DNA of 16,032 nt from Cyclobacteriaceae bacterium (lineage in GTDB: Bacteria; Bacteroidota; Bacteroidia; Cytophagales; Cyclobacteriaceae). The stretch lies in contig JAIENH010000279.1 of NCBI GenBank assembly GCA_019751475.1, positions 1-16,032 of the forward strand, written 5' to 3'. Shown here piece by piece: positions 6,898-14,525 of this stretch (positions are counted from its first letter, which is position 1; every line of letters starts with the position of its first letter). The position numbers were made by a program, and so were the translations under genes. The notes below the pieces were generated by a model that worked only from the letters and a program-made list of their open reading frames with translations, did no database searches and was not told the DNA's origin.

Positions 6898-8208
6898 TTA
6901 TTTTGGTAGAGAAAAACGCAGTCGCACTTTGACTGTGTCTTTCTGAGGCACTTGGTTACGCCTGGTAGGCGACCACCGTGGCCCTTGCTGGATGAGGCGG
7001 ATAAGTTCTTCGTCACATCCATCGCCAATACCTTTCAGGATTTTGAACTCAGTAAGTTCTCCATCCGGCATGACTGCGAATTGAACAGTCACACGTCCTT
7101 CTGTTTTATTGGTGAGCGCTTGAGCCGGGTATTGGATATTCTTCTCAAGGTATTTTTGAAAGGCACTACGCCCGCCTTCGGGTGTTGCCAGTTCAACGGA
7201 AGGGTAATCTTCATCTCGGTTGCTATCGTCTCTACTTGCACCATAGCCCACCACAACAACTTCGCTTAGCTGCTTCACGTCAGAATTCATTTGCACATCA
7301 ACCCGATTGCGATCTTTTGCTTTTACTTCTTGGGTTTCCATTCCAATAAATGAAAATACCAACTCAGGGTCGGGTGATTGCGTGTTGAGTTGGTAGTTGC
7401 CTTGCGCATCTGTTACGGTGCCTTCGGTTGAACCTTTCACGACTATATTAATGCCGGGCAACGCTTGGCCATCGTCAGCAGAAACCACCGTGCCCGAAAT
7501 GCTTTGGTTGATTTGGAATGCCTGTTTTCTCATCTTCAATCGATCGGGGGCATCCTGAGTGGCTGCCTGTGCTCTTTTCGATTCAATCGGTGTGGCTGAT
7601 AATTGAACAGCCTCCCGTTCTTCTAGTTTATATGCACTTATTTCCTCCGTCACTTTTTCCGGAGACTCTTCTGCGCGTTGGGCAATAGACGGTTGCTGTT
7701 CAGTGGCAACTGCCCCTGTAGATAGATTTTCTGGTTCGGCTTTAGCCTTTTCACTAGCAGATTCCTTATTCAGCGCTAATGGTTGAGGTAGCTTTGGTTC
7801 TTTAGCATCAACAGGTTTCGCCATCGTAATAAGAGAGGAAGCTGAATCAGCGGCTGCCACTGATGTTATTGAATCGGCAGACTTTTTTTGTTCCCCTCCC
7901 TTTTCCAAAGCAAGGGAGTTGGGCGCGGGCGTGTTGAAATGGTATGTTAGATAACCAGCACCCAACATGACTATTACACCGGCTGCGATTCGCAAAGGCG
8001 TAAACCATACACGTGACTTGCCAGCGTCTATTTTTTTAGAAAGCTCACGAATATCATCCGAAAAGTCGGTAGCGGAAATCGATTCAGCTCCTTCCAAAGC
8101 ATCGGCCAGGAAAGGGTAAGTCAACGCCTTTTTCTCCAAGGCGTGCTGCTCCTCCTTACTCAGTGAACCTTCGCGGTAGCGTTCAATATCATTATTCTGC
8201 TTGTCCAT
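6898..8208 (-). CDS. Anti-sigma-like membrane protein fused to a carboxypeptidase-like domain and a TonB C-terminal domain
   Basis: The 436-residue product has an unusual domain order. Residues 1-65 are cytosolic, with 'DIERYREGSLSKEEQHALEK', the kind of N-terminus seen in Bacteroidota anti-sigma proteins. A membrane helix lies at 71-90. A low-complexity Ala/Glu/Lys/Ser linker (about 92-230) would span the periplasm. A CarboxypepD_reg_2 domain (236-308, 'ALPGINIVVKG', 'GTVTDAQGNYQL', 'LVFSFIGMET') ends with 'SEVVVVGYG' (315-323), the motif that normally leads into the plug of SusC-type receptors. A TonB_C domain (about 345-434, 'GRVTVQFAVMPDGEL', 'GPRWSP') closes it. The start overlaps the sigma factor end by 17 nt. 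I infer that it controls that sigma factor and makes TonB-type contacts; neither is shown. No zinc-binding His/Cys motif is seen. Confidence 0.82.
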   Translation of the reverse strand: MDKQNNDIERYREGSLSKEEQHALEKKALTYPFLADALEGAESISATDFSDDIRELSKKIDAGKSRVWFTPLRIAAGVIVMLGAGYLTYHFNTPAPNSLALEKGGEQKKSADSITSVAAADSASSLITMAKPVDAKEPKLPQPLALNKESASEKAKAEPENLSTGAVATEQQPSIAQRAEESPEKVTEEISAYKLEEREAVQLSATPIESKRAQAATQDAPDRLKMRKQAFQINQSISGTVVSADDGQALPGINIVVKGSTEGTVTDAQGNYQLNTQSPDPELVFSFIGMETQEVKAKDRNRVDVQMNSDVKQLSEVVVVGYGASRDDSNRDEDYPSVELATPEGGRSAFQKYLEKNIQYPAQALTNKTEGRVTVQFAVMPDGELTEFKILKGIGDGCDEELIRLIQQGPRWSPTRRNQVPQKDTVKVRLRFSLPK

Positions 8209-8758
8209 TCGCTTCCATGCAAAGTTTTAGGTTTCGCTTTCCATTTTGAATATAACTTTTCACCTGGTTCATATCAAATCCCGTAAGGACTGCCACCTCT
8301 TTGTAGCACTTTTCTTCCAGGTAGAATAGTGTGACACACGTGCGTTGCTCTGCCACCAATGTCTCCAAACACTTCTCCATTTGTGTAAGATCCTGTTCCC
8401 GGTCATCATCCGGATGCACCACTGGCTGTGTTTCCATAAAAATGGGTGATATTTCTTCAGTCGTCTTGTTTTTACGTGATCGCAGCGTCATCAGACAATG
8501 ATTTCGAGCGGTAACATACAGCCAGCTTCTGAAATTCGTCACCTCATGCTGTAAAAGACCTTCAATGAGTCGCTCATACACCTGCATGACTGCGTCCTTA
8601 GCCTCATCTCGGTCTTTGAGGTACTTCAGGCAAACCCCATACACCAGTGATGTGTAGCGAAGGTAGAGACTGCTTAGCCATTCCAAATCCTGTGATGACC
8701 GGTACAGTTGCATCAGCTCATCATCGGTTTGGGAAGTGGCTTTTCTCCTCAAAAACAT
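8192..8758 (-). CDS. ECF-type RNA polymerase sigma factor
   Basis: The 188-residue protein has the two-domain ECF layout. Region 2 (about 28-95) includes 'LYLRYTSLVYGVCLKYLKDR', 'EAKDAVMQVYERLIEGL' and 'FRSWLYVTARNHCLMTLRS', which bind core polymerase and the -10 region. Region 4 (about 125-178) includes 'LVAEQRTCVTLFYLEEKCYK' and 'FDMNQVKSYIQNGKRNLK', the -35-binding helix-turn-helix. It holds six cysteines (43, 88, 130, 141, 151, 180), more than I would expect. It is translationally linked to the TonB-fusion protein downstream (17-nt overlap), which I infer to be its regulator. The divergent VWA gene starts 79 nt away, and is a natural candidate target. Confidence 0.9.
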   Translation of the reverse strand: MFLRRKATSQTDDELMQLYRSSQDLEWLSSLYLRYTSLVYGVCLKYLKDRDEAKDAVMQVYERLIEGLLQHEVTNFRSWLYVTARNHCLMTLRSRKNKTTEEISPIFMETQPVVHPDDDREQDLTQMEKCLETLVAEQRTCVTLFYLEEKCYKEVAVLTGFDMNQVKSYIQNGKRNLKLCMEANGQAE

Positions 8759-8837
8759 TGCTCAAGATAATTTTTTTAAAGCTCTTATGGAAAAGCGCAC
8801 CAGCCGGCATCTTGTCTGTAAACAAAACCCTACTGTT

Positions 8838-10682
8838 ATGAAAACAAAATGGACATTGATTTGGCTGATGATGACATTCGCTGGACAACTCACTGGACAA
8901 TCGCGGATGATCTCCGGCCGCGTAACTTCTGGAGAAGATGGAAGCCCACTGGCGGGCGTAAATGTACTCGTGAAAGGTACGACTGTTGGCACGGTCACAA
9001 ATGAAAGTGGTCGGTATTCAATCTCAGTTCCGAGCAACGGAAGAACACTGATCTTTTCTTTTATCGGCCTGCAAACAAAAGAGGTACAGATTGGGAATTC
9101 TTCTGCAATCGATGTGAGTCTATTTTCAGACATCAGATCCTTAAGTGAAGTAGTCGTGACAGGCTACGCAGAGGAGCGCGAGTCCGATGGATCAAGACGT
9201 GCTCGTAAGATAAAATCATCGGCCGTACCGATCATGAAAGACTATGAGGCGCAACCCCAATGGAACACCGAAGAATATGATGGCATCCAGGAAAATATTT
9301 TTCATGGAGCCCCGCAAAATCCTCTTTCCACTTTTTCTATTGATGTAGATGCCGCTTCGTACAGTAATGTGAGGCGCTACATCCAAAGCGGTCAGCGCCC
9401 TCCGGTAGATGCAGTGCGAGTAGAAGAAATGATCAATTACTTTGATTACAACTACAAGAACCCCGAAAATGAAACTCCCTTTTCTGTTTACACTGAAATA
9501 TCAACAGCTCCTTGGAACGAGAAACACAAATTAGTCCATATCGGACTTCAGGGAAAGAAAATACCAACGAATAATCTACCAGCTTCCAACCTAGTCTTTT
9601 TGATTGATGTGTCAGGATCGATGAGTGATCCCAACAAGTTGCCGCTGCTAAAGGCGTCTTTCAAACTTTTGGTTGATCAACTTCGGGCACAGGATCGCGT
9701 AGCCATTGTGGTTTACGCAGGTGCTGCGGGTTTGGTGTTGCCATCTACGTCAGGTGCGGAGAAGAGAACTATCACGGATGCGCTGGATAATCTCGAGGCA
9801 GGCGGCTCAACGGCCGGAGGTGCAGGTATTCACTTAGCGTATGCAGTGGCCAAAGAGAATTTAAGACCGAACGGAAACAACCGGGTAATCTTAGCGACCG
9901 ATGGTGACTTCAATGTTGGGGAATCAAGCAACGGTGGCATGGAGCGATTGATTGAGAAGAAGCGAGAAGACGGAATATTTCTTACCGTGCTGGGTTTTGG
10001 AATGGGCAACTACAAAGATTCTAAAATGGAAATCCTAGCAGATAAGGGAAATGGAAACTATGCCTACATCGATAACATTCTTGAGGCGCAAAAAGTATTG
10101 GTCAATGAATTTGGCGGTACCATGTTTACGATTGCCAAGGATGTAAAACTTCAGGTGGAGTTTAATCCAGCGCGGGTGCAAGCCTACCGACTTATCGGAT
10201 ATGAAAACCGGGCGCTTAAGAATGAAGATTTCAACAACGATAAAAAAGATGCGGGAGAACTGGGGTCCGGTCATACGGTGACGGCCTTGTATGAAATTAT
10301 TCCTCAGGGTGTGACCAGTGAGTTTTATAAAATTGATGAATTGAAGTATCAGCAAACGAGTGTTACCAAAGAAGGGGCAAGCTCTAAAGAACTGATGACG
10401 ATAAAGCTTCGGTATAAGGAGCCTAGTGGTAATGAAAGCAAACTAATCGTGCACCCTCTCATGGATCGAAACACTTTGTTAACGGATAGTTCGGAAGACT
10501 TTCGTTGGTCAGCTTCGGTAGCGGCTTTCGGTATGCTATTGCGAGATTCAGAATTTGTAAAGGGTTTCACATTCGATGATGTTTTGCAATTGGCCCAAGG
10601 TGCACGCGGAGTTGATAAAGAAGGTCATCGGGCAGAATTTATTAGGCTTGTCAAATCGATGGGACTCGTAGCAAGTCGCTGA
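8838..10682 (+). CDS. Secreted VWA-domain protein with an N-terminal carboxypeptidase-like domain (YfbK-like)
   Basis: The 614-residue product begins with a signal peptide (MKTKWTLIWLMMTFAG, probable cut near residue 20). Residues 25-98 form a carboxypeptidase-like domain ('SPLAGVNVLVKGTTVGTVTN', 'LIFSFIGLQTKEV') ending in 'SEVVVTGYA' (103-111). The YfbK-type body follows: an N-terminal block ('NPLSTFSIDVDAASYSNVRR', 161-180), a VWA domain from about 250 to 425 with an intact metal site (D257, S259 and S261 in 'IDVSGSMSD', T325 and D355 in 'LATDGDFN'), and a C-terminal DUF3520-like part. I chose ATG 8838 rather than an in-frame start at 8736: the latter would overlap the divergent sigma factor and bury the signal peptide. 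It is transcribed away from the sigma/TonB-fusion pair and ends at a terminator. The ligand is unknown. Confidence 0.9.
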   Translation: MKTKWTLIWLMMTFAGQLTGQSRMISGRVTSGEDGSPLAGVNVLVKGTTVGTVTNESGRYSISVPSNGRTLIFSFIGLQTKEVQIGNSSAIDVSLFSDIRSLSEVVVTGYAEERESDGSRRARKIKSSAVPIMKDYEAQPQWNTEEYDGIQENIFHGAPQNPLSTFSIDVDAASYSNVRRYIQSGQRPPVDAVRVEEMINYFDYNYKNPENETPFSVYTEISTAPWNEKHKLVHIGLQGKKIPTNNLPASNLVFLIDVSGSMSDPNKLPLLKASFKLLVDQLRAQDRVAIVVYAGAAGLVLPSTSGAEKRTITDALDNLEAGGSTAGGAGIHLAYAVAKENLRPNGNNRVILATDGDFNVGESSNGGMERLIEKKREDGIFLTVLGFGMGNYKDSKMEILADKGNGNYAYIDNILEAQKVLVNEFGGTMFTIAKDVKLQVEFNPARVQAYRLIGYENRALKNEDFNNDKKDAGELGSGHTVTALYEIIPQGVTSEFYKIDELKYQQTSVTKEGASSKELMTIKLRYKEPSGNESKLIVHPLMDRNTLLTDSSEDFRWSASVAAFGMLLRDSEFVKGFTFDDVLQLAQGARGVDKEGHRAEFIRLVKSMGLVASR

Positions 10683-10709
10683 TGTCTTTTTAGAATCTCC
10701 ACAATGATG

Positions 10710-10743
10710 GAAGGGTCGAGCTTTGCATCGGCCCTTCTTTTTT
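10710..10743 (+). terminator. Rho-independent terminator after the VWA gene
   Basis: GAAGGGTCGA (10710-10719) pairs with TCGGCCCTTC (10728-10737) over 10 bp with one G-U pair and an 8-nt loop, followed directly by six T residues. It lies 28 nt after the VWA stop, so it ends that transcript and separates it from the glycosyltransferase cluster. Confidence 0.88.
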
Positions 10744-10822
10744 CTGTTCTTTCTCCTATTACTTTTTAAGGTAAATGGCCCAATACTTGCCGATTGTCAT
10801 TAAAAAATCAATCTTTATCTAT

Positions 10823-10830
10823 TAATTTTG
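10823..10830 (+). promoter_or_regulatory. Candidate Bacteroidota -7 box (TAATTTTG) next to the glycan cluster start
   Basis: This matches the Bacteroidota -7 consensus TAnnTTTG and ends 4 nt before the ATG at 10835. It follows a terminator, where a new promoter is expected. No TTTG-type -33 element is found at the usual 19-21 bp spacing; the nearest TTG (10794-10796) is 26 bp away. If real, the transcript would have almost no leader. Confidence 0.35.
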
Positions 10831-10834
10831 CCCG

Positions 10835-12607
10835 ATGGTCAAAATCAGTGCAGTAATTATTACCTACAATGAAGAGAAAAACATTGCCCGATGCATTGAT
10901 TCTATTGGCAATATTGCCGATGAGATAATTGTTGTAGACTCTTACTCCAAAGACCGGACGAAGGAGATAAGTCTTTCAAAGGGGGTGAAATTTGTAGAGC
11001 ATCCTTTCTCCAGCCACATAGATCAGAAGAACTTTGCAGTCACCCAGGCTACGCATCAGTACATACTTTCATTAGACGCAGATGAATACCTTTCTCCCGA
11101 ACTGGCGCAGTCAATCCAAGAAGTGAAGCGCACATGGCCTGCCGATGCATATAGGATGAACCGGTTGTCAAGTTATGGTACAAAGTGGATCAAGCACGGA
11201 TCCTGGTATCCTGACCGAAAGATCCGATTGTGGAATAAGCATGTGGGATTTTGGGGAGGTGAAAACCCGCATGACCGGGTAGTTCTTAAAAAGGGAACCC
11301 GCATCATCCACCTTGAGGGTGATATTCTACATCGAGCCTATAAGGACTCACGCGAGACACTGGAAAAAGTGCAGCGGTACTCAGAGATTTTTGCTTTTGA
11401 AAACGTAGGGAGGAAATCAAGCTCATTATTAAAGATTTTAAGTCACACCACATTTGCTTTTGTAAAAAGCTACCTTATCAAAAAAGGCTTCCTGGATGGT
11501 TATGAAGGGTTAATGGTAGCGAAGGCGGAAGCGAATCACGTTTTTTATAAATATGCCAAGCTATATGAGGCAAACAAACGGGCTTCTCTGGGCAAGCGAA
11601 TTATTATCAGTCGCACAGATAATATGGGAGATGTTATACTCACACTTCCATTACTTGGATATTTAAAGGCTACCATGCCGGAGGTTAGAATTTACTTTAT
11701 TGGTAAGAAGTACACACATTCAGTTATTGATAAGTGCATTCACGTAGATAAGTTTTTGGATCGAGAAGAGATATTGAAAAGGCCCGCGTTGTTGAGAGCC
11801 GTGCATGCGGATACGATTCTTTTCATTTATCCTGACAGGGCCTTGGCTAAGCTTTCTAAGGGAATCGGAATCAAGCGAAGAGTAGCTACAGCCCACCGCT
11901 GGTTCAACTGGGTCTATTGCAATTACCGTGTTGATTTCAGTCGCGTGCGCTCGCGCTTGCATGAAAGTCAATTGAATTTTAAGTTATTAGCTCCCTTCAA
12001 GATGTATTGGGATTTTGATCTTAAAGAAGTTGCGGACTTTTATGGTTTGGTACCTCCGATGCAAGGTCACAATGGACATATTTCCACTTCCCATTTTAAC
12101 ATTATACTTCACCCAAAATCAAAAGGCAGTGCCCGCGAATGGCATTTGGAGAACTACTATCAACTAGCAAAATCATTACCAACTGATCGTTATAAAGTTT
12201 TCATTACTGGATTGAAGGAGGAAGGAGAAGCCATACGGACTGAAAAGCCTGAACTTTTCGATCTTCCGCATGTAACCGACATGACGGGCAAGCTGAATTT
12301 AGATGAACTAATGTCATTTGTAAGTCAGGTTAATGGTTTGGTGGCATGTAGTACGGGTGCCCTTCATTTAGCCTCTGCCTTAGGAACATATTCTTTAGGG
12401 CTTTATTCGCCTATGAAACCAATCCACCCGGGTAGGTGGATGCCAATTGGAAAAAAGGCGGAGTACCTTGTTATAAATAAAAACTGTAGCGGTTGCAAAC
12501 GAAGCAAGGAGTGTAAGTGCGTCAATGAGATAAGTGTAGATCGTGTGAAGAATCGTGTTGAAGAATTTTATTCAACAAAACATAACCTTAAGCTGGCTGT
12601 ACACTAA
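10835..12607 (+). CDS. Bifunctional glycosyltransferase: GT2 domain fused to a GT9 (heptosyltransferase-like) domain
   Basis: The 590-residue cytosolic or membrane-associated protein carries two enzymes. The N-terminal half (1 to about 245) is a GT2/GT-A transferase of the WaaE/KdtX kind: 'ISAVIITYNEEKNIARCIDS', 'ADEIIVVDSYSKDRT', the nucleotide/metal motif 'SLDADEYLSP' (D81, D83) and 'HGSWYPDRKIRLWNK'. The C-terminal half (about 255-575) is a GT9/GT-B transferase like ADP-heptose:LPS heptosyltransferases: 'RTDNMGDVILTLPLL' (260-274, D266), 'ILHPKSKGSAREW' (424-436) and 'ACSTGALHLASALGT' (504-518). A cysteine cluster follows in 'NCSGCKRSKECKC' (550-562). The length equals the sum of the two families and both active sites look intact. 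The next gene starts 27 nt downstream. Donor and acceptor sugars are inferred, not shown. Confidence 0.9.
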   Translation: MVKISAVIITYNEEKNIARCIDSIGNIADEIIVVDSYSKDRTKEISLSKGVKFVEHPFSSHIDQKNFAVTQATHQYILSLDADEYLSPELAQSIQEVKRTWPADAYRMNRLSSYGTKWIKHGSWYPDRKIRLWNKHVGFWGGENPHDRVVLKKGTRIIHLEGDILHRAYKDSRETLEKVQRYSEIFAFENVGRKSSSLLKILSHTTFAFVKSYLIKKGFLDGYEGLMVAKAEANHVFYKYAKLYEANKRASLGKRIIISRTDNMGDVILTLPLLGYLKATMPEVRIYFIGKKYTHSVIDKCIHVDKFLDREEILKRPALLRAVHADTILFIYPDRALAKLSKGIGIKRRVATAHRWFNWVYCNYRVDFSRVRSRLHESQLNFKLLAPFKMYWDFDLKEVADFYGLVPPMQGHNGHISTSHFNIILHPKSKGSAREWHLENYYQLAKSLPTDRYKVFITGLKEEGEAIRTEKPELFDLPHVTDMTGKLNLDELMSFVSQVNGLVACSTGALHLASALGTYSLGLYSPMKPIHPGRWMPIGKKAEYLVINKNCSGCKRSKECKCVNEISVDRVKNRVEEFYSTKHNLKLAVH

Positions 12608-12634
12608 GTATGCATTTGGATATCATATACAGGA

Positions 12635-13714
12635 ATGAATCAAGGGCGTGCTCAAATACTGATTGAATCTTCTTCATTAAGGTATATCAATACCGGTATT
12701 GGTCAGTATTGTTTCCATCTTCTAAGAGCACTTTCCAAACTGCAGCATGATAACTTCGAGTTATCTGCATTTGCCACGCCAAGTGCATTGACTAATATAT
12801 CCAGACTAAACGTAACTCAACAGAATGCCACATGGATACGAAGACACTCTCCGCAATTTCTGATGCCATATTTATTCAAAAAATTTGACCTTTGGCATAT
12901 CACAAGTGAAAGCACAAAGTTTACAAGAATAAGAAATTCAACAAAAGTTCTGTTAACCATTCATGGCCTTCATTTTGTAGACGAACTTCCTTGGAATGAA
13001 GCTAAAGCCCTGCTCAAGTATGTCCAACGGTTGATTGATCGTGCAGACCAAATCACAGTTGTGTCCGACTATACGGGTAATTTGGTGAGGCAATATTTAT
13101 CGGTGGAAAATGTTCCGATTGACAGAATTTACCATGGAGTTGATTTTTCTTTTTCTTCTATCACAACACCTGTTGATGCTCCACCGGGAAAATTTCTATT
13201 TTCGATTGGGACTTTTTTTGAAAGGAAGAACTTTCATTCGCTCTTACCTTTCATTAAGCTTTTGGATGACTATTCACTAATCATTGCCGGAAATACATCA
13301 AAACATTATGGTTATTTTATTCAAGAGAGAATAAATGATTTGGGTCTTGGGAACAAGGTCTTTTTGCCAGGTGAAATAAACGATTCCGAGAAAAGATGGT
13401 ACTATCAAAATTGTAAAGCATTTGTTTTTCCTTCTTTGTCCGAGGGCTTTGGAATTCCTATTATTGAGGCCTTTTACTTCGGAAAACCCGTGTTTACGAC
13501 TCGCAATGGAAGCATACCAGAAATTGGAAAATCAATTGCTCACTACTGGGAGGGGTTTGACCCGCTTTACATGAAAAAGGTCTTCCTCGAAGCCATGGAG
13601 ACGACAGCCCAAGACCCTGAATTTATTTCTCAGAGAATTAATTATGCCAAATCATTTACATGGGAAGAAGCAGCGGCTAATTATTGCTCTCTATATAATA
13701 GACTTCTACATTGA
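12635..13714 (+). CDS. GT4-family (GT-B fold) glycosyltransferase
   Basis: The 359-residue protein is a retaining-type transferase. The N-terminal acceptor half has 'NTGIGQYCFHLLRAL' (19-33), the glycine-rich start of this family, 'DLWHITSE' and 'LLTIHGLHFVDELPW'. The C-terminal donor half has 'IYHGVDFSF' (165-173), 'FSIGTFFERKNFHSLL' (189-204) and the EX7E pair E270/E278 in 'LSEGFGIPIIEAFYFGKPVF', which binds the donor sugar nucleotide. It lacks a signal peptide and so acts on the inner membrane face. It is co-directional with its neighbours (27-nt gap before, 19 nt after). The gene is visibly richer in A and T than the genes before 11 kb. The sugar is unknown. Confidence 0.9.
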   Translation: MNQGRAQILIESSSLRYINTGIGQYCFHLLRALSKLQHDNFELSAFATPSALTNISRLNVTQQNATWIRRHSPQFLMPYLFKKFDLWHITSESTKFTRIRNSTKVLLTIHGLHFVDELPWNEAKALLKYVQRLIDRADQITVVSDYTGNLVRQYLSVENVPIDRIYHGVDFSFSSITTPVDAPPGKFLFSIGTFFERKNFHSLLPFIKLLDDYSLIIAGNTSKHYGYFIQERINDLGLGNKVFLPGEINDSEKRWYYQNCKAFVFPSLSEGFGIPIIEAFYFGKPVFTTRNGSIPEIGKSIAHYWEGFDPLYMKKVFLEAMETTAQDPEFISQRINYAKSFTWEEAAANYCSLYNRLLH

Positions 13715-13733
13715 TTTATTTTAAGGTAATTTG

Positions 13734-14516
13734 ATGACCCCCATAATTTTTATTTCTCTCTTAGCGGCTAGCAATTTGTTTCTCTTGTTGAAGTATATTC
13801 GGTATCGTCATCGGTTTAAGCAAAAGGGACTGTTTTCAATGTGGCCCATCAGACGTGTGAAACTGGATCAACTGGATCAGATTTTTCATACCAACAAATT
13901 TGGACCAACATTTGATACGGAAATCTACTTTATTGGAAGAGGTAATTTAAATGTAACGGGCGGAACATCTGACACCGAAGCGTGGATACTTTCCGTGTTA
14001 GCGAAAAAATCCAAGAGAATCTTTGAATTTGGTACTTGTACAGGTAAGACCGCCTATCTATTTGCAAAAAATTCTCCGCCCGATGCACAAGTGATAACAC
14101 TTACGCTGGCGCCTGATCAATTAAAAGAGTACAGCAAAAATGCACATGACAGTGATAAGTCCACGGAAGATGCCTTACATGAGTCTGCTTTCACGGATTT
14201 TCTTTACACGAACACTCCAGAATCAAGAAAGATAACACAGTTGTTTGGTGACAGTAAGCACTACGATGAAAAGCATCTTAAAGACAAAGTTGACCTCGTT
14301 TTTGTGGATGGATCTCATGCGTACTCGTATATACTAAATGATAGCGAAAAGGCTTTTGAAATGATAGCGCCAAATGGTTTGATTCTATGGCATGATTACC
14401 GCGGGCCTCAAGACACAAAAGATGTTTTTAAAGCGTTGAACAAGATTTTAAAAACTAAAAACTTACAACATATTGAAGGCACCTCGTTGGTAGCGTATCG
14501 TGCTCCTAACGAGTAA
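13734..14516 (+). CDS. Membrane-anchored class I SAM-dependent methyltransferase-like protein
   Basis: The 260-residue protein has one N-terminal membrane helix (about 3-21, 'IIFISLLAASNLFLLLKYI') followed by basic residues, so the enzyme domain should face the cytosol. A Rossmann methyltransferase domain (Methyltransf_24-like) follows: motif I 'IFEFGTCTGKTAYLFAK' (96-112), an acidic-loop region 'QVITLTLAPDQ', then 'KVDLVFVDGSHAYSYILND' (185-203) and 'IAPNGLILWHDYRGP' (211-225). In motif I the usual E/D-x-G-x-x-x-G pattern is kept (E98, G100, G104). The ATG at 13734 is preferred to the TTG one codon earlier; AAGG lies upstream. Its place between glycosyltransferases suggests it modifies a growing glycan or its lipid carrier. 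The substrate is unknown. Confidence 0.82.
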   Translation: MTPIIFISLLAASNLFLLLKYIRYRHRFKQKGLFSMWPIRRVKLDQLDQIFHTNKFGPTFDTEIYFIGRGNLNVTGGTSDTEAWILSVLAKKSKRIFEFGTCTGKTAYLFAKNSPPDAQVITLTLAPDQLKEYSKNAHDSDKSTEDALHESAFTDFLYTNTPESRKITQLFGDSKHYDEKHLKDKVDLVFVDGSHAYSYILNDSEKAFEMIAPNGLILWHDYRGPQDTKDVFKALNKILKTKNLQHIEGTSLVAYRAPNE

Positions 14517-14525
14517 TATTTTCAT

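Noticed and set aside
6696..7028. Minus-strand open frame of 110 codons across the regulator/TonB-fusion junction
   Set aside because: It overlaps two genes with clear domains in other frames and resembles no known family.
8736..8837. N-terminal extension of the VWA protein from an upstream ATG
   Set aside because: It would overlap the divergent sigma gene and place 34 polar residues before a clear signal peptide; ATG 8838 is better.
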